Shown: one piece after another, positions 61,765 through 64,000 of the stretch
Position numbering within the stretch: position 1 is the stretch's first letter
How the letters are laid out: every line of letters begins with the position of its first letter
NCBI RefSeq assembly: GCF_905163445.1
Contig: NC_053182.1
Location: forward strand, 6,510,001-6,574,000
DNA: 64,000 nt
From: Pararge aegeria
Lineage: Eukaryota; Arthropoda; Insecta; Lepidoptera; Nymphalidae
Direction of reading: 5' to 3'
Program-made: the position numbers and the translations under genes
Notes under the pieces: generated by a model
Databases searched by the model: none
What the model was told of the DNA's origin: nothing
The model's input: the letters and a program-made list of their open reading frames with translations, nothing else

Positions 61765-61935
61765 TTTAAAGTCAAAGTCAAAAATATCTTTATTCAAGTA
61801 AGCCCACAGGTGGCACTTTTGATGCGTACATGTTTTACGTACTCGTGCCGCTTGCGTCCAGCAACTAACTACGATTCGTTCCGTGTCGTCTGTCAACCAA
61901 GTGGGGGTCAATCAACGCTGTGGATTACTATATGA
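61765..61935 (-). pseudogene. Non-LTR retrotransposon, 5'-truncated 3' end
   Basis: Minus frame TPTWLTDDTERIVVSCWTQA (LINE ORF end), followed by a short 3' UTR and the tail 'cttgaataaagatatttttg' with (acttt)n. The same tail is on the plus strand at 5015-5050. Confidence 0.7.
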
Positions 61936-62149
61936 TGTCGCTATTCCAGCATCTCGGGAAACAGGTGTCCATCAGTTCTCATTTGTTCTCTATGTTTCCA
62001 AGTCGTTTATTTTTGTCAGTTAATCTTGTTTTTCTATGGATCTCCTCATTGCAATTCCTTTTTTTTTTTGATTAACTAAGATTAAATCATGTAACGATAG
62101 CTCGATAACTGACCTCGTCTCAAACCACACAGGGTTTATAATATTATAA

Positions 62150-62560
62150 ATAATAATAAGAAAGTGTGGTGGTCGAGGCCTCTTAAGCGTCAAGACTATG
62201 CATAATCGGGAGTTGTCCAATCTCAGGACCAACTTCGAGACCGAGTCTCCGATGCATATGGAAGTCATAGAATGTGATAAAGGACTCACTCCCTTGTCTT
62301 TGGCTAGCACCGAGTGGCAGAAACCGTTTGTACTTAGCACCTCTGATCGGGAGACCGTATGGAAGGTGAAGGAGTTGCACGGACGCTTTTTTAAAGCTCT
62401 TCATGAGCCACATGTGGATAAAAAAGCGTCCCTGCAATGGCTGCGTTTCGGTGATCTCTTTGGGGAAACCGAAGGGTTTGTCTGTGAAATATAGGATCAG
62501 GTGGTTAAGACGCGGAAATACCGAAAGTGAAGTATGGTACATCCCGGCGACTCACTCAGA
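62150..62560 (+). pseudogene. Non-LTR retrotransposon ORF fragment with one nonsense codon
   Basis: Plus frame: CGGRGLLSVKTMHNREL, then PMHMEVIECDKGLTPLSLAS, then KELHGRFFKALHEPHVDKKA and GDLFGETEGFVCEI. A TAG at 62492-62494 interrupts it, after which DQVVKTRKYRK continues in the same frame. The GGRGL, ADK-like, LHGRF and ETEGF blocks occur in the post-RT region of several invertebrate LINE proteins. 5' truncated. Confidence 0.7.
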
Positions 62561-63333
62561 CAAAGATATTGCAATGTATCGACAAAGTCACCAAATTGTA
62601 CTTTCTATCTAACTTGCTCTACGTTTACGTCGATTTTATTGTTATTTTTTTCTATGTTGTACAAAAGTGTATGCATTTTGTTCGGCAAGCTTCGGCACCA
62701 ACTCTGAAGCGGAGAAAAAACAAATAATATTATTTGAGAGTGGTTTATATTTATAGATTTTATCGGGTCAGGTTTGGTTTCGATAGATTCTAAACATGTA
62801 CACATCGGACGCATGAATCATTTATATATTTGTGTAAAAAATGGCTTATAAAAATAAGCCAGCCCTGTGTAGTTAATTAACTGCTATGCTTAAGGTAAAA
62901 AGCTAAAAAGTTCATTTTATTTTATTACCGAAACTATATACTTTTGAGCAAAAGCGGGACCTGGGTATCCAAAATACTTACAATTTATTTGAGTCAACAT
63001 GCGTGGCGCAGGCTTGATTATTACCTATGCGTTTTTTAAATCTTAAAATTGTGTTAATTTCATTTTAATAATATTATGCATTATTTTGCGTGGACTTTAT
63101 AAAATATGTGCTTCAATATACCACGACGTAGCAACTTATACGTAGCCGTAGCAAATGCGTTACGAAGTCATTGTCTACATATCACTGAGGCTTGAATAGC
63201 ATTCTAGGTATCGCTTTCATGTTTATGTACAAAGTTCCATAAAGGACTGAGAGTCGCGACCTACTTTATATGTTTAGCGCTAGAAGATCCTCTTAAAGTT
63301 ATTAACTGGCGTTTCCATTAAAGATCATATATT

Positions 63334-63378
63334 ACACTAAGATATTTAACGTACCTACAACGTTAAATATCTCAGTGT
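63334..63378. repeat. 19-bp inverted repeat, one mismatch
   Basis: acactaagatatttaacgt, 7-nt loop, acgttaaatatctcagtgt. Confidence 0.85.
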
Positions 63379-64000
63379 CATATAAGAGCAGGCTTGTTGC
63401 GAAACGGACAAGCGTATAAAAATATAATAAAATGTGTAATAAAACTACGTATAATAAAAAAAACTATTATTTGGAATTTTATAAGTGTCCGTCCGAAAGC
63501 ATCTCTTATAGAGAAAATTAAGGTTACATACAATTAAACGTCCGATAATCGGTGCCTAAACCTTCACTTCTTTGAAAGTCAGTTAAAAGTACGAAGCAGT
63601 AAGGATTCCAACCACATAAAAGAAATATTTTTTTAATTTACTGTGTAAAACTTTTAGCTTATAAGTACGCAGCAAAATTCAATTACGTAACAATAACATT
63701 GTGTAACTCTGTGATCACAGTTAACAAACTTCACTATTTACTTACTGGTATTTATATGTAAAATGTATATAGTAAAATGTTATTGACCTTCACTAGAAAG
63801 TGTAGGTATTTAGTAGAAGTACTGATTGACTTTACTACAGAATAAAGAATGTACAGAAACCGTGTACACGACTAGTATTGAAGTATCAAAAACCACTCAA
63901 ATTTTGTAGTTTTTCTCGAACAGGCGGTTAGTAACTTCATTCCATTTAGCAGTTGACTCTTATTATTTTCCCTTTGATTTTCTTAACGTTAACCATAAAA

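Noticed and set aside
62183..62542. Overlapping minus-strand ORFs (119 and 106 codons)
   Set aside because: Shadows of the plus-strand LINE fragment, which carries the recognisable motifs.

Overview
The window is eukaryotic, AT-rich and intron-bearing. It is most likely from a butterfly or moth (Lepidoptera), possibly a nymphalid. That placement is an inference from two things. Two spliced genes encode insect-type proteins. The interspersed repeats look lepidopteran: tRNA-derived SINEs ending near 'cataacacaagctacgctta', LINE tails of the type 'gaataaagatatttttgac', and MITEs starting 'cagtggcgtgcac'. No prokaryotic feature, CRISPR array, rRNA or canonical free-standing tRNA gene was seen.

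Two protein-coding genes can be built exon by exon, both on the minus strand. (1) A four-exon gene (CDS 24300 down to 18466, 193 aa) encodes a class E bHLH transcription factor of the BHLHE22/BHLHE23 group (Drosophila Oli). The bHLH is intact and the Pro-rich tail sits in the last exon. (2) A six-coding-exon gene (CDS 42368 down to 30394, 234 aa) encodes a Ras-superfamily GTPase nearest in pattern to RERG/RASL12. It has unusual residues at several catalytic positions and no C-terminal CAAX box. Its first coding exon begins at a splice acceptor, so a leader exon must lie further upstream. A TATA + initiator + splice-donor arrangement at 60756-60491 is the best candidate, which would make the gene about 30 kb long.

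The rest is introns and intergenic DNA with transposable-element debris. 1-18 kb: 3' flank of the bHLH gene, with dispersed repeats, LINE tails, one hAT MITE and a 345-bp foldback. 18.4-24.6 kb: the bHLH gene. 24.6-30.4 kb: intergenic, with one SINE and a MITE in a tandem duplication that preserves the empty site. 30.4-42.4 kb: the GTPase coding region; its first coding intron holds two apparently identical 1,289-bp tandem units. 42.4-60.7 kb: probable leader intron, with SINEs, LINE fragments, a Harbinger-like element and a decayed unidentified reading frame. 60.7-64 kb: upstream flank with SINE and LINE fragments.

The two genes are tandem neighbours; nothing in the sequence shows a shared pathway. 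I found no convincing new multi-gene system. The observations most worth checking are the divergent GTPase, the identical tandem duplication, the unusual number of near-perfect palindromes, and the unidentified decayed frame at 53280-53761.
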